From contig NC_055991.1 in NCBI RefSeq assembly GCF_018446385.1, positions 119,145,794-119,209,793 on the forward strand: a DNA stretch of 64,000 nt, written 5' to 3'. The first letter of the stretch is position 1; each line of letters starts with the position of its first letter. The translations under genes and the position numbers were made by a program. Positions 1 through 11,714 of the stretch are shown in pieces. Source of the stretch: Zingiber officinale. Taxonomy: Eukaryota > Streptophyta > Magnoliopsida > Zingiberales > Zingiberaceae. The notes under the pieces are model-generated. The model saw only the letters and a program-made list of their open reading frames with translations, did not search any database and was not told where the DNA came from.

Positions 1-667
1 TATGGTCGTTGTAAGAGTACCACATTAAAAGCTTTTCAAGCCCAATGCCACCTTGGTAGTAGAGAGGCTTGGCATTCCTGCCAATCATCCATGTTTCCAA
101 CCCTGACCAGCTGATCCTACACCCAAGTGTATATTATCATTCCTAATGACATAATTTTGAAAATTTATATTACAAGCTTCATGTTTGACAACTTTCCAAA
201 GCTATTCTGATGCCCATTTCAAAATGTAGGTATCTATCATATCAGCTCAATTTTCAGCAGTCCTAAATAAACTCAGAAACTAGGTCAATTCATAGCCAGA
301 GAAATTTCTCAGTTGGAAGAGAGATTTTTTCGATGTTGCAGAGATATAAGATAAACAAGGCTGTTACACCTTCTCAACCCATCATTTATCGACTCTTCAA
401 TTTAAGCAGTCCTAAAGGATCATGAAAACTCAGTTAATATATTGCTCGAGAAACTTCTCTTGCTTCTGTCTGTATGATTCGTATCTACCACTTACCATCA
501 GTTACCTATCATTCAGTAGTCTCACTTGTTGCTCTAATAGTTCACTAGTCGCACCTTGAAAAGAGTAACCAACTTAGCAACTATTTGAGAAACAAAAAGA
601 TCAGCCTCAAATTTTCTTTTGCATCATTTGTCTGCTTATTACACTTGAATTACTATCTTGTACTTAC
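1..667 (-). other. intron of the BET1-like gene
   Basis: AT-rich sequence downstream of the exon-two splice donor at 667. I see no continuation of the SNARE motif on the minus strand and no other gene. It is best read as a long intron whose acceptor lies outside the window. Confidence 0.6.
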
Positions 668-1405
668 CCTCTTCAATATGCTGACTCTATCTTGTAGACC
701 TTCAATAGCCACATCATTATCATGCTCAGAAATTTCATGAGATGAAAATTGTGAAGCTCGGATGCCACCTTCTTCAATTCCATCAAAAAGCGCAGCTCTA
801 GTACCTCGATAGTCCCTATAATTGGATGAGTGTCAGAATAATCAAATATGATGAACATAATATAAAAGACATCAGATACTTTTAAGGTTCAAGAAAAATT
901 TTATAATACAAAAATAGTAACTAGTACTTGAACAAACATAGCTTATGTCCTAGAAATATAATGATTAGTAGGTTTGCAACACAACAGATGGCATGAATAT
1001 GCAATAATGCAATCAAAGGAATTATGTAACAAGGAACCTCAAAACATATTGAGAACTGCAGAAGCAATTCAAATAAAAAAAAAGTAACACAAATGTTAAA
1101 TTTTCCAGGACTTATCCTCATAATTTTGAAGCTGTAGCTGGTACATGAAATAAACCCTGCATACAGTTCAATCAAGGGGTAAAATCCATGAAGCTGACCC
1201 CAAATATTTGGCACAAACATGGTTTCCTATCGTTTTTTTCTATTTGTTTCTTCTCTTCCCAGGAAAAAGGATCGTGTGCTCATGCAACACTAAAACACAC
1301 TTGAGCAACTAAAAGAACAAATCAGAGGATGAAACAAAAGCTAAATTCTCGTGTTGATCATAAGCAGGCACAGAGACAGGTCATGACTAACCTTCTGGAG
1401 TTCAT
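668..1405 (-). CDS. BET1-like SNARE (BS14/BET11 type), 5' part
   Basis: Membrane-fusion protein of the ER-Golgi pathway: plant BET1/SFT1-like Qc-SNAREs sit on Golgi vesicles and pair with SYP, MEMB and SEC22 partners. Two coding exons are visible. Exon one is 1405 to 1392 (M-N-S-R and a split codon) and ends at a GTTAG donor. Exon two is 815 to 668, begins after a TATAG acceptor and ends at GTAAGTA. The frame joins exactly and gives the family's signature N-terminus: YRGTRAALFDGIEEGG, then RASQFSSHEISEHDND, then the start of the SNARE helix (VAIEGLQDRVSILKR). The rest of the SNARE motif and the C-terminal membrane anchor are not between 1 and 667, so they lie left of the window. A 5' UTR intron is likely: donor at 1861, acceptor before 1461. 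The gene is head-to-head with the next one. Confidence 0.9.
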
Positions 1406-1862
1406 GGCTACGCTAGATTACGACGATCTTTTTTTCCTCAGTCTTCCCTCAGAATTCTCCTCTGCACAGTATTTCAGAAAGCGTATGTATTCAGTAAGGG
1501 TTCCAAAACAGAATGAAAATCGATCCAAATATCCAATCACACAACAAAGTTTACAAACCTCACCACAGAATCAGCGAATGCAGAACCCGAAAGAAAGATT
1601 AGCACAAGAAAAATAGAGGACGGAATCAAATCGAACATTTTGAAAGAATACAATATTGCCAAAAAAACAAAAAAAAAAAAAAACAGCGCACAGAAACATA
1701 CGAAAATTGACGCCATTTAACTGATAAAATGCAGGAGAAACGAGAAAAATCTTCGGATCTCACAACAATTCGCCCAATCAAAAACCCTAGGTCGATTCAA
1801 ATTCAAAAGCGTTCGAATTGGGTGAATATAACCTAAATTGATAGAAAGGAACGGATCTTACT

Positions 1863-2145
1863 CGATCGCGTCGGCAATCTTCGTGTCACGATTCTTTCGA
1901 GGGTTTCGACCGAGATCGATTGCGAGAGAGACGAAGGGGAAGATATAATTTCCTCCCTTTTTATTATGGCCGTACGATAAGTGTCGGTGGTGATCTTACC
2001 GTTCATAGTGTTTCAATAATTGCAAAGCTTCAAGTGTTATTATGTTACAAATTATAGGGGGCAAAGTAAAAAACTTCTCAGACACAGATAAACCGAGAGG
2101 ACCAAGAGCGACTCCTTCCTTCGATTCCTTCTTCCTCGATTGTTA
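1863..2145. promoter_or_regulatory. short head-to-head promoter region and 5' leaders
   Basis: The interval between the minus-strand BET1-like 5' UTR exon (donor at 1861) and the plus-strand ATG at 2146 is under 300 bp. It must hold both transcription starts. No clear TATA box is seen on either strand. The plus-strand leader before the ATG is pyrimidine-rich (runs of TTCCT and TTCTTCC). Such TATA-less, divergent arrangements are common for housekeeping genes. Confidence 0.5.
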
Positions 2146-5100
2146 ATGGCGGACGATCTATTCCAGGGCTTGCCTCCTCCCTCCAGTGCCCCTTCTCCGC
2201 CGCCGGAGAAGCGTTCACCCTCCCCGATTGAGAGGGATTCACCGCCGCCTCCGCCGCCAGCTCCTGCGCCTATCCTCAAAAGCGCCCTCAAGCGAGACAA
2301 ACCCTCAGATTCCCATGACCAAGGTGCGTCGACGTCCTTATTCATAAATTTGATTTCTTTTTGTTCTCTGTATCTCCTTTTCGTATTCGTCTTCCTGCCT
2401 GATTCAGTAGCTGTGATTGTAATTTCTCTTATTTCGGCGATTAGGGTTTCTTCTGGTTCGATTGTCCACGAGGCCCCACTAATTGACTAATTGCTAAATA
2501 ACTTGGTCCAATTAACTTTTTTTTTTTTCATTTTAGTGATGGACTGTCAATGTGATTGTGCCTCGCAGCTTTGATTTTCCTTGTTCACATCAATTTATCT
2601 TTATAATTTTATATCAATTTGTGTACGAGTATGAAGGTTCCATATTCGGTTTTGGGACATGGAACACTTTAGAAGTATTGAACTATGTTATAGTGATAAC
2701 TAGAATGTCAGAGTTGCAATATAAAAACTTTTTGACTATTATCAATCCATAAGTTATTGAATATAAACTCTATTATCTACTTCAAAGCTCGCTAAAGTTT
2801 CATTGAGTTTAGTACCTATAGTTTAAGTGTCCGTGTAATGGTGCTGGAAGTATCATCATGCCCCAAATTTGGAAAATTTTCACATTGTGGTTAGTTTCAG
2901 AGGAAGAACTTGTTCTATGGTTAACTTTTCGAGTCGTTCTGTTCTACTTGCCATCCAGCATGTGAAAATAGTCCATACAAACGATATTAAATGTCTTGGC
3001 TCATGAGGCTCCCTTGAGCATCACTACTTGCACGTAGATTCAGTGAACTAGGATTCTGTTCTCGCCTTTTGCAAGCTGGGGTTCCGCCGAGAAACTTCCT
3101 CAAGGCTTTTTATGAGGACCTAGCAAAACTTCTACGAGCTGGAGATAATTGGTGCGATCTTCTGTGAGGTTCCTCTCCCATTTCTTCTTTTTCTTCCTTG
3201 GTTCCTCCTGATCAATGCCGAGTTGCACCACTTTGGTATGCAATCAGCACCATTGGTATCTCTTTCCAGATGGGACCCCAGCATGGAACAAGATTTTAAA
3301 CCTTGCTTTGTTGTTTCCTTTAGGGAGGATAGATGAATAAGGATCTGTAAAGACTACCCAAATAAGTGGTCAATGCTTGATGGTTATGGCTGTGGTAATT
3401 TCATTTTTTTGTCACTGACAATACTAACTTTTTTATTACTTGCAACCTTTTGAATCAAACTCTACATATGCAGCACCCCAGAAACGTTTAAGGTTCAAAA
3501 CAAGTGTGGATGCGACTGAAGCACAAGTGACGCAGGCGATGCACAAAATAGCTTCACATATAAAAAATCGTGCAAAATTTGGCAAGGCATCAAAACTTGC
3601 CATGCAATTAATCCAAGCCGGAAGTGTCAAGCCAGGAACTAGCAATCAGTTTTTTGATATTCTGGAAGCTGCAATGTCTTCTCCATTAGTTTGTAATGAG
3701 CCCTCATTGAGAATGGATTATCAAGCCTTATTTTCAGCAGTTCAAGATGTTGCAGATGTAAGTTAATATTGAGGACAATCCTGTTTTTATTGGAAAAAGA
3801 GTTTACGACAGTTTCCTTGTTTTATGTTGATGCTCGATACACTTGTTCTCTGGTTGAATTCATGTTATTAATTTTCTTATTAACTGCAGGTTTTCAATAA
3901 ACAGCAGAGAAATCAGCTGGCGACATGGACTTTGCGGGCAGTTGTTGCTAATGATCTCTATACTGATGATAGTTTTGTGGTATGCATTTCTAAACTACAA
4001 ATTTATGTAGTGTTGCATTAAACTCCATTCAATTTCATGTGTTGTCTGAGTTCAAAAAATATTGGGAAAGTTATTCTTGATGTTTTCATGAGTTATTTTT
4101 ACGAAGACAAACCCACAATGTTGTTCTTGATTTTCCCATGAAAGGATAGCATTTGATCTATTTTGTAGTTCCCTAAGGGATGAGGACATTAGATTAGAGT
4201 TAGTTGTCGGTCTGAGTTATTGTCTATTGATTCTCATTGCCAGAAAAAGGAGGCAGGCTAGTAGCCAATAAGAAAAAACTAAGGCCGATGGCGCCCTCCC
4301 AACCAAAATATGACTGCCATGGTCAAGATGTGGTAAAGTAAGCTCAAATCTATTAGCTTTTTATCGAACCACGTAGGTAAGTTTCCGAAATTATCAAATC
4401 ACGTAGGTTAGTTTCAAAATTACCAAATCACGTATCCACTTTCCGTTTTATCTCTAATCAGTCGATTGATAAAAAAAATCAATCGAATTAATTTCTATTT
4501 AAAAATCAATCGATTGATTTTTTTAACACTAGTCGAATCGATTTCTCTTTGTGTTGAAATTTTGAGCAAATCAGTCGACTGATAATAAAAATTAGTCAAA
4601 TCGATTTGCTTCTGTATCAAAGTTGATTTTGGGTTAAATCAGTTGATGAACCATGCAACCTCGGATTGACATAAAACTAGTTCTTATGTGTTCGACTAGT
4701 TCTCCTGATTATATCCATGCCTTTAAACATTTATTTGACCCAATATATTGAGAACGGTGAATTTTTAAACACGAATGTGTTCAAAAAATTCAATTTATGT
4801 TCAAAAAAATCACTGCTCTCAATATATTAAATCAAATTAATGTTGGAGGACATGAATATAATCAGAAGAAGTAGACGAACACATAGAAGCTAGTTTTATA
4901 TCAATCCGAGGTCTTTGGTCCAAACCTATGGACCAAACATTTTCGGATTGACATGAAACTATCTCTTATGTATTTCTCTATTTCACCTGATTATATTCAT
5001 GCATTCAAATATCAATTTGACTCAATATATTGAGAGCACTGATTTTTTTAACACGAATTGAATTTTTCAAACACATTCGTGTTCAAAAAATCACTACTTT

Positions 5101-6938
5101 CATTATATTGTGTCAAATTAACGTTTGAGAGCATGAATATAATCAGGAGAACTAGCCGAACATATAGGAACTAGTTTCATGTCATTCTAAATTGTCTAGG
5201 TCCATCATCAATTTGATCCAATATATTGAGAGTAGTGATTTTTTAACACAAATTAGATTTTTCAAACACGTCTGTATTTAAAAAAATCATTGCTCTCAAT
5301 GTATTAGATCAAATTGACATTTAAGGGCATGGATATAATTAAGAAAATTAAACGAACACATAGGAAATAATTTCATATTAATATGACATATATTGGTCCA
5401 GTAGGTTTTGTCCAAAACGGGCTTATAAACCAAATGACCTCGGATTGACATTAAATTAGCTCTTATGTATTCGTCTACTTTTAATTATATCCATGCCCTC
5501 AAATGTCAATTTGATAAGATATATTGAGAGCAATATACAAGATTTTTTGAACACAAATGTATTTGAAAAATTCAATTCATATTTAAAAAATCACTGTTTT
5601 CAATATATTGGGTCACAATGACATTTGAGAGCATGAATATAATCAGGACAACTAGCTGAACACATAGGAACTAGTTTCATACTTTCATGTTAATCCGAAA
5701 TCGTTTGATCCATCAACCGGTTTTATCCAAAATTGACTTTGATATAGAAGTAAATCGATTCAACTGATTTTCATTATCAGCCGACTGATTTGCTTGAAAA
5801 TTCGGCACCGAGAGAAATCAATTCTATTAGTGTTAAAAATCAATCAACTAATTTTCAAACAAAAATCAATTCGACTAATTTTTTTTTATTCGATTGATTA
5901 GAGGTAAATCAGGAAGTGAATACGTGATTTGATAATTTTAAAATTAACCTACGCGATTTAGTAATTTCGGAAACTTACTTACATGATTATGTAAAAAAGT
6001 TGCAAAACAATAGAACTACTAGACCTTTTAACAACAGCGTGCCAACTTGCTTTCTTTATTCACTAAAAGTCTATGCTTGCATTTTGTAGATTTGTTCACA
6101 TCAGAACATATTTGCTAATCTGTGTATTTTGAAAGTATAGTAGGCATGTTAACTTTAAGAATCTTTCTTTTTCTTGGTTTACCTACATTATAACTGACAA
6201 GTCATAATTCTTAGTATTCAAAAGCAGCTGGCAAGATCAAAGAAGCCATTTCTAGCCTCCCTCAAGCTACCGCAGATGATGATAACGAAGAAGCCGCAGC
6301 ATTAGCACTAGCGGAGAACAACACAGTTGGCAAGGACACAGCTGAACATGAGGCTACGTCATCGGATGCCCTCACTGAAACTGACAACAATGCTTCTGAT
6401 CCATTTGGATTAGATAGTCTGCTTCCAAGTAAATCCAAGAAAGACGAACAACCCAAGACAAAAGATGCATTAAGTTTAAGCAGAAAAGCTTCCGACGACG
6501 GTGAACACAAGAGATTCATTAAATCTCAAAGAGAGGTCTTATTATTATGTTTGGACACTGCTGCTCGGCGCTATAAAGTTCCTTGGTAATACTTGGTCTA
6601 CTGTTCTGTTCTTTGCTTCCTATACAATCCCTTCATTGGCTTGTGCTGATACCTTGCCCTCGTTGCATAACAGGTGTCAAACAGTAATCGATATATTGGT
6701 TAAGCATGCTTTCGATAACATAGACAGATTCACATCTCAACAAAGAGATGCGATCGAGAAGCTATGGGCTTCCATTAGGGAACAGCACATCAGAAGAAAA
6801 CAGGGCAAATCGGTGACCGGTAAACTCGACATGAATGCATTTGAGTGGCTCCAGGAGAAGTACGCAAATGAGAAGATCAGCATTCGACATGCTGTTGGAG
6901 GCAGTGGTGAGCGACGTGCCCAACAGTGGCTAGGTTAA
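2146..6938 (+). CDS. conserved plant protein of unknown function, five exons
   Basis: Exons 2146-2323, 3474-3757, 3890-3979, 6215-6585 and 6674-6938. Every junction is GT-AG and every phase joins, giving 395 aa and a TAA stop. I do not recognise the family. From the N-terminus: a short acidic start (MADDLFQGLPPPS), a proline-rich low-complexity stretch (about residues 10-45), a basic ILKSALKRDKP patch, then a helical region (about 60-190) with evenly spaced hydrophobics (TQAMHKIASHIKNRAKFGKA). An Ala/Glu/Asp-rich linker follows (about 195-265), then a conserved-looking C-terminal helical block (CQTVIDILVKHAFDNIDRF) ending QQWLG. There is no signal peptide or membrane segment. A nuclear or cytosolic scaffold or RNA-binding role is possible but unproven. 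ATG 2146 was chosen because the upstream in-frame codon (2140) is only TTG. Intron four is 2.2 kb and holds a foldback repeat. Confidence 0.8.
4345..6020. mobile_element. foldback or TIR element inside intron four
   Basis: The ends are long inverted repeats. Left (about 4351-4500) reads GTAAGTTTCCGAAATTA, then AAATCACGTA and a stretch of ATCAATCGA motifs. The right end (about 5880-6015) is its reverse complement, with the matching block at 5965-5990. The interior is made of four or five alternating direct and inverted copies of a roughly 250-bp module containing ATGAATATAATCAGGA, a CATAGGAACTAGTTTCAT block and CAATATATTGAGAGCA. No transposase ORF is present. I could not settle a target-site duplication, so the superfamily (MULE-like foldback or other) is open. 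Confidence 0.6.
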
Positions 6939-7858
6939 CATTATCGATGGCATCAGAAAGTCGATATGAAACCAAAATGTGATCCCTCATTTCGGAGAAA
7001 ATGAGGTGGCAATGTAATTGTACGTCCAAAGCTTTGGTGATTACACTGTCAGTTCTATATAAACTTAGCTCAGAATCTAATGGATCGAGAGATACACAGC
7101 CTAGTTTGTTGTTGAATTACAGTCGGATGAAAATTCTCAATATTAGAACTTCGTTTATTAATATCAACAACTAGAATTGTTGTCTAGTCTGCTGTAGAGT
7201 TAGTCATTTGATGAGCAGTCTCAATATTGTCTCATAAAGGAATTGGACCTCAAGCTCTTCCACATGAGATTTTGAATCACATTTCCTGAAGCTCCCCCCT
7301 TGTATCTCCTACCTCCTAACTCCGGCGCTAATGTCAACAGCAGCTATCTCCCCTCAGGCCCCAGCTACGACCATGCTGCGGCTATCTCCCATCTATCACT
7401 CCGCGACCGAGGGGTTACTTCACACACCACCACCTTTGCAAACACCTGTAGACCCAAACTATTGGTGCGGCTCGCCAGCCAGTTTTAAGTTCAACAGAGG
7501 TGAAGTTCACAAACACACTCATCAATGTCATTAGCTACAAAACAACAATACAACACTTGGCAACAAAAATATTTCTAGCTTTTATCCATGAATTTAGTGA
7601 ACATCAATGAGACTATATTATCCCTGAAAACATTAACTGAGTTCCTTTCCTCACTTGAACCATGGAGGCATGGTTGAATCTGTAGACAAGGTAGCAAAAT
7701 TTAATTGCAAATAAGTCATAACAAAACAGAGTATTTTTACCATCAACAAGTATCCATCTCTAAATTTTATTATTTATTTTATTGTATTGTATCTAAAGTT
7801 TTTCCATTGAAAAAAAATTAAAGAAAAATATTGTCGAAATCCCCTTAGCGTAGTAACC
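6939..7858. other. 3' UTR and intergenic sequence between convergent genes
   Basis: Sequence between two converging genes. Short overlapping reading frames near 7300-7534 look like chance. Probable 3' UTR of the plus gene (6939 to roughly 7250) and of the DnaJ-like gene (7858 leftward). No RNA gene or repeat recognised. Confidence 0.4.
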
Positions 7859-8478
7859 TTACCAGTTTATCTTTCCGGTCCCTCCACAAGCACTGCAAGA
7901 TCTAGTTGAGGAGCACTTTGAACAATAACTCCACTTCTTTGGAAGTCTGAAAAACCAAAATTCTTTAGTTAGTACAATAGATCATCTTGACTGTGTGAAC
8001 AAACGTCAAGCATACCCCGCAGTGTATCGGGTGGCCATGTTCTTCGCGGTCAATCTAGCTCTTTCAGCACTTTGGTCAGACAATTTCTTGAGCACGAATC
8101 CTTCCCCGTTGCATTCCGTGCAGATACCCGAACCGCCGCAATCTTCGCAAGCTCTGGAAGCATTCTACATCTAGTCGGAGAAAGTTAGCTAGTCGACATC
8201 TAGTGCAAAAGAGTAAAACCTGTGGTGCATGCAATTCGAGAATGTACAATGACAGTTTCACTAGCTTTTGTTGTTCTTGCGAGGAGTGATGCTGCAGTAC
8301 CCACAGCCACAGCAGCGATTACAACCAATGCAGCGGTTTCGGGTAATGCAGAGAGCCCAAGGTGCTGATTTCGTTGCCTTTCGGTTTCACAAGGCTTGAA
8401 CTTTAACAAGTTAGCAAAGCGAGCTTCATTTGCAGTTTGGATCTTGCAGTGCAAAGCTATAGCTGTTTCAGACAACAT
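7859..8478 (-). CDS. small DnaJ-type cysteine-rich zinc-finger protein
   Basis: Three exons on the minus strand: 8478-8248, 8164-8016 and 7946-7859, joining in phase to about 155 aa. The protein has an N-terminal segment, one hydrophobic helix (about residues 46-66, ALVVIAAVAVGTAASLL), then a DnaJ-like cysteine-rich domain with four Cys pairs in order: CEDCGGSG, CTECNGEG, CSKC, CSACGGTG. Such domains without a J domain occur in plant organelle chaperone-like proteins such as LQY1, BSD2 and ORANGE, where they bind zinc and act on disulfides or folding. Which of these it resembles most is not clear. Between the pairs lies LTAKNMATRYTAGLPKKWSY. The donor of exon one is GTACATT, chosen because it is the one found that keeps phase; a GGTTTTAC donor 30 bp downstream would be out of phase. 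A 5' UTR exon may end at the GTATATAC donor near 9306. Confidence 0.75.
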
Positions 8479-9460
8479 TATAGTCGAGGACACTTTAATA
8501 TCATTATCATCAATTCGTGCAAGTCACAAATAATAATACAGGAGCTTATATACTTCAATAAGTGGGTATATACTTCAATAGCATGTCAAATAGGAGCAAG
8601 AATGGCACAATGTGCTCAAACTCGAAAAAATATCATCACCATCATCAAATCCTATAAGTCGCAAATAATAATACAGGCGGGTATATACTTCAGAATGTGC
8701 TCAAACTCAATTAATATCCTTATCATCACCAAATCTTGTATGTCAAATAGGAACAAGAACAGCACAATGTGCACAAACACGAACAATATCCTCGTCGTCG
8801 TCAATCCATGTAACTCAAAGCTATTTAGGGATCTTTAAATCCATGTTATCAGTTATCTGAAACAAAACCACTTCTAGCTCACCTTCTTGGAGAAAGAACA
8901 GTTAGAACTCCGTTCTTAGTCCAGTTCAAATCATGCATTAATAATCTCAACAAAAGAAGAAAAATAATGCAGAAAAGCAAAATCACCATCGCTCTTTGCT
9001 TGCTTCAGAAAAGAAAATTCTGATTTTTCTCAAGATTTCTGCATATATTATTAAATGTCAAAATATAACCAAATGATATAAAGATCCAAAAATGAAAGAA
9101 AAGAAGAGGATTTTAATGTCAACATATAGAAATTTAACATCAGAAGCTTCTGAGACCAAGAAAACACACAGAGTCCAGAGAACCAAAACCCTAAAGAAAA
9201 GAGGAAGAATTTAAAAAACAACATCTAGAAATTTGAAGATTTTTCATGTTCAAAAACTAAGATAAAATTCAGAAGAAATTGAAGTATAAGTAATATATGT
9301 ATATACCTCTTTTGGAGCTTGGAAAACTTGGTGTTGGTGGTGTAGCTCGGAGTGGAATGAGCTCCATCTCCCAATGCAGTAGAGTTCGTCGGTGTGTCGA
9401 TAAGATTTTGCTTTGGGGAAGGTATATGAGGATTTTGAGAAAATTTCAAGTTGCCCCTTG
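8479..9460 (-). other. 5' leader, probable UTR intron and promoter of the DnaJ-like gene
   Basis: AT-rich, with no supported coding exon. Between about 8490 and 8830 a roughly 130-bp segment repeats imperfectly (AATATCATTATCATCA, AAATAATAATACAGG, TATATACTTCA). A candidate non-coding first exon lies at about 9307-9450 and ends in a GAG|GTATATAC donor on the minus strand. Confidence 0.4.
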
Positions 9461-11150
9461 TAAGTTACCTATTTTCCATAATGCTACTTGGGTATTCACC
9501 TTTTGAACTTACCGATTGAGAGAAATGTCCATCATTTATTTTTTTAAAAAAAATGAATTGGGATAAATTAAGACAATTTTTAGTTAGATATTTGTAATCT
9601 AAATCAAATAAAAGAATCGTTTTAATGAATAACTCGGTGTTTATTCTATAATTAAAATTGTTACTGGACAGCTTAATTTTCTGAGAATTTATTTATAAAA
9701 CTTAAATTTAGTAATAAAAATCTGTTTAATTTAAATTTGATTCATTTTCTTTCACAAATAAATATATATACATAAACTAGAGGGTACAAAATCAAAATTT
9801 TCCCAGGAGTTTTGATAGATTTGGGGCGGATCCAATCAATAGATACGCTAGAGCTGATAGATTAGGGGATCCAATTAATAGACCAATCAGGTGAAGCTAT
9901 GATATTTTCTAACTGAAAATTGTAATTTATCTATAATTATTGGAAATTATAACTAGTATATTAATTATTGATGATTAATTTACTCTTGCATCCTGTTTAC
10001 CACAAGAGAAGAGATCCACTTAATTTCTTAAGACCTTGTTATGTTGTATTATGGGGATAAGTAACCAATAAACCCTTGATATTAACTTAAATTATTTCTC
10101 CTCCTAAGTAAATTGCTTTTGTTGTAACTAAACAGGCTGCGTTAGGTCCTTATGAGTTCAGTCCAGTCAAGTTCAATATCTCAACCATGATTTGCAAAAC
10201 CAGGAACGGGATCGTACGATCCTATAATTTGGAAGTACTAAATCGATCCAAAATCAATTGATATCGGGATTTTGTAGTGGAATAAGAGTAGGATCGTTGA
10301 GATTGTGCATCATCGGTGGGATCAGGTACGATTCTATGATCCTACGATTCTACATTTTGAGAGACAATAACTTTACATTTTGAGAGACAATAACTTTTAA
10401 TTTGGATTGAACCATGAAAGACACAATATATTAAATCTACATTTATTACCAGGTGTATCCTGTAACCGCCCGATCTTTGGCTTAAACAAATATTGTTTAA
10501 AGTCTTTTCAAAGGCTTCAAACAATTTTTGTCATTGTAATAGAGTTATTTTTGTCTTTTGCGTCATTAGGATTTTTAGACTATTTAAAACATCTATTTAG
10601 TTGATATTTGATAGTTTTGATCATCACGGATATTTTCTTTCGCTGCTTTCCCCCAAAATTATGACTTTTTGATGTTTATTTTTTTGTTGAATCAACATGT
10701 CTTTAGATGATTGTTTCTGACATTTGTGTTCTAATCAACAGAATCAATATCTAATCCTACTTCACATCAACAAGCTAAAAAACCTAATTATAACACTAGA
10801 TACCGACTAGTTTGAAGCAAACCCTATCATTCTACATAATACCCCTCGAGGAGTTGTTTTTTTTTTTTTTGTCCTCTCCCCAACACCTGTGCTAACCATG
10901 ATGCCTCTTCTCACTTGCCAAAAACAGTAACCAACCTAACAAAGAGCAGTCATAGATCCTTAGTGACAGTTATGCAACATCCACATTTGACCTCAGTAAT
11001 CTATCATCCACCTTATAATAAGTCACTAGTCCACATCATTGATTTAACCTTCCACGTGCAGACCCTAGTTAGGCATGCTTCCTTGCTGTTCCAGGCAACA
11101 CAAACATACCTACAAAGCAATCAAATCAGGCATCCAACAGAAAAAACAAA
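9461..11150. other. intergenic, repeat-like, no gene seen
   Basis: AT-rich sequence. Around 10200-10400 there are short repeated and inverted GATCGTACGATCCTA-like words, which look like remains of a small transposable element. A poly-T run sits at about 10858-10870. I see no coding exon. Confidence 0.4.
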
Positions 11151-11163
11151 CAAAAAAAAAAGT

Positions 11164-11335
11164 GCAAGGACCCCTTTGTTCTTCAAGTCAGACAAGGCCA
11201 GGATATGCATATCTCTCATGACATGGACTGCAACACTGAATTCTATATAAGGGACATGCCCTTTGGTCTTCGAGTCAGACATGGCCAGGGCATGCCTATC
11301 TCTCATGACATGGACTGCAACACAAAATGCTATAT
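11164..11335 (+). promoter_or_regulatory. tandemly duplicated promoter segment with two TATA boxes
   Basis: Two direct copies of about 85 bp lie just upstream of the SAUR gene, first about 11164-11248 and second about 11250-11335. Shared words include GTCAGACA, GGCCAGG and TCTCTCATGACATGGACTGC, followed by AACAC. Each copy ends in a TATA-like box, TCTATATAAGG (about 11240) and GCTATATATG (about 11329). Each copy also has a CATGC-type word (CATATGCATATC in copy one, GGCATGCC in copy two). The second TATA box is 60-70 bp before the ATG at 11400, the usual spacing for a short SAUR leader. Confidence 0.6.
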
Positions 11336-11399
11336 ATGTGCTCACTTCAGGTATGCTGAAACAACACAGGAGGTACCTGAAGCTCAAAAGTTTGGTGGC

Positions 11400-11714
11400 A
11401 TGGGGAAAGGTGTGCTCAAAACTACAGCCAAGGCCATGTCCTGGCCAAGGAGCAGCAGTAGAGAAACTTCTTCATCTTCATCAGCAGTGAAGGTGCCAGA
11501 GGATGTGAAGAAGGGGGAGTTTGCAGTCGTGGCAGTGTGGAATGAGAAGGCAACAAGGTTTGTGGCCTCACTCAGATGCCTATCAAACCCTGTGTTTCTG
11601 AGGCTGCTGGAGTTGGCAGAGGAGGAGTTTGGATTTCAGCAAGTGGGAGCCCTTGCTGTTCCCTGCAAGCCTTCAGAGTTGGAGAGAATCATTAAGGAGA
11701 TTAAGAATTATTAG
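11400..11714 (+). CDS. SAUR-family auxin-responsive protein
   Basis: Intronless, 104 aa, the usual size for small auxin up RNA proteins. These regulate plasma-membrane H+-ATPase activity and cell expansion through PP2C-D phosphatases. The SAUR core runs from about residue 32: VPEDVKKGEFAVVAVWN, then RFVASLRCLSNPVFLRLLE, then EEEFGFQQVGALAVPC, ending SELERIIKEIKNY. The N-terminus is a basic Ser-rich extension (SSSRETSSSSSA). The frame stays open upstream to 11205, but ATG 11400 is preferred because the upstream part is duplicated promoter sequence and the protein then starts MGKG like a normal SAUR. The core's usual VGEE-type word appears as VWNEKATRFVA. Confidence 0.9.
   Translation: MGKGVLKTTAKAMSWPRSSSRETSSSSSAVKVPEDVKKGEFAVVAVWNEKATRFVASLRCLSNPVFLRLLELAEEEFGFQQVGALAVPCKPSELERIIKEIKNY

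Noticed and set aside
7300-7534. Overlapping plus-strand frames near the 3' ends of two genes
   Set aside because: Low complexity, two frames of similar length over the same bases, no start context and no recognisable motif.
8437-8838. 133-codon plus frame opposite the DnaJ-like first exon
   Set aside because: Made of imperfect repeats of AATATCATCATC words and antisense to a supported exon.
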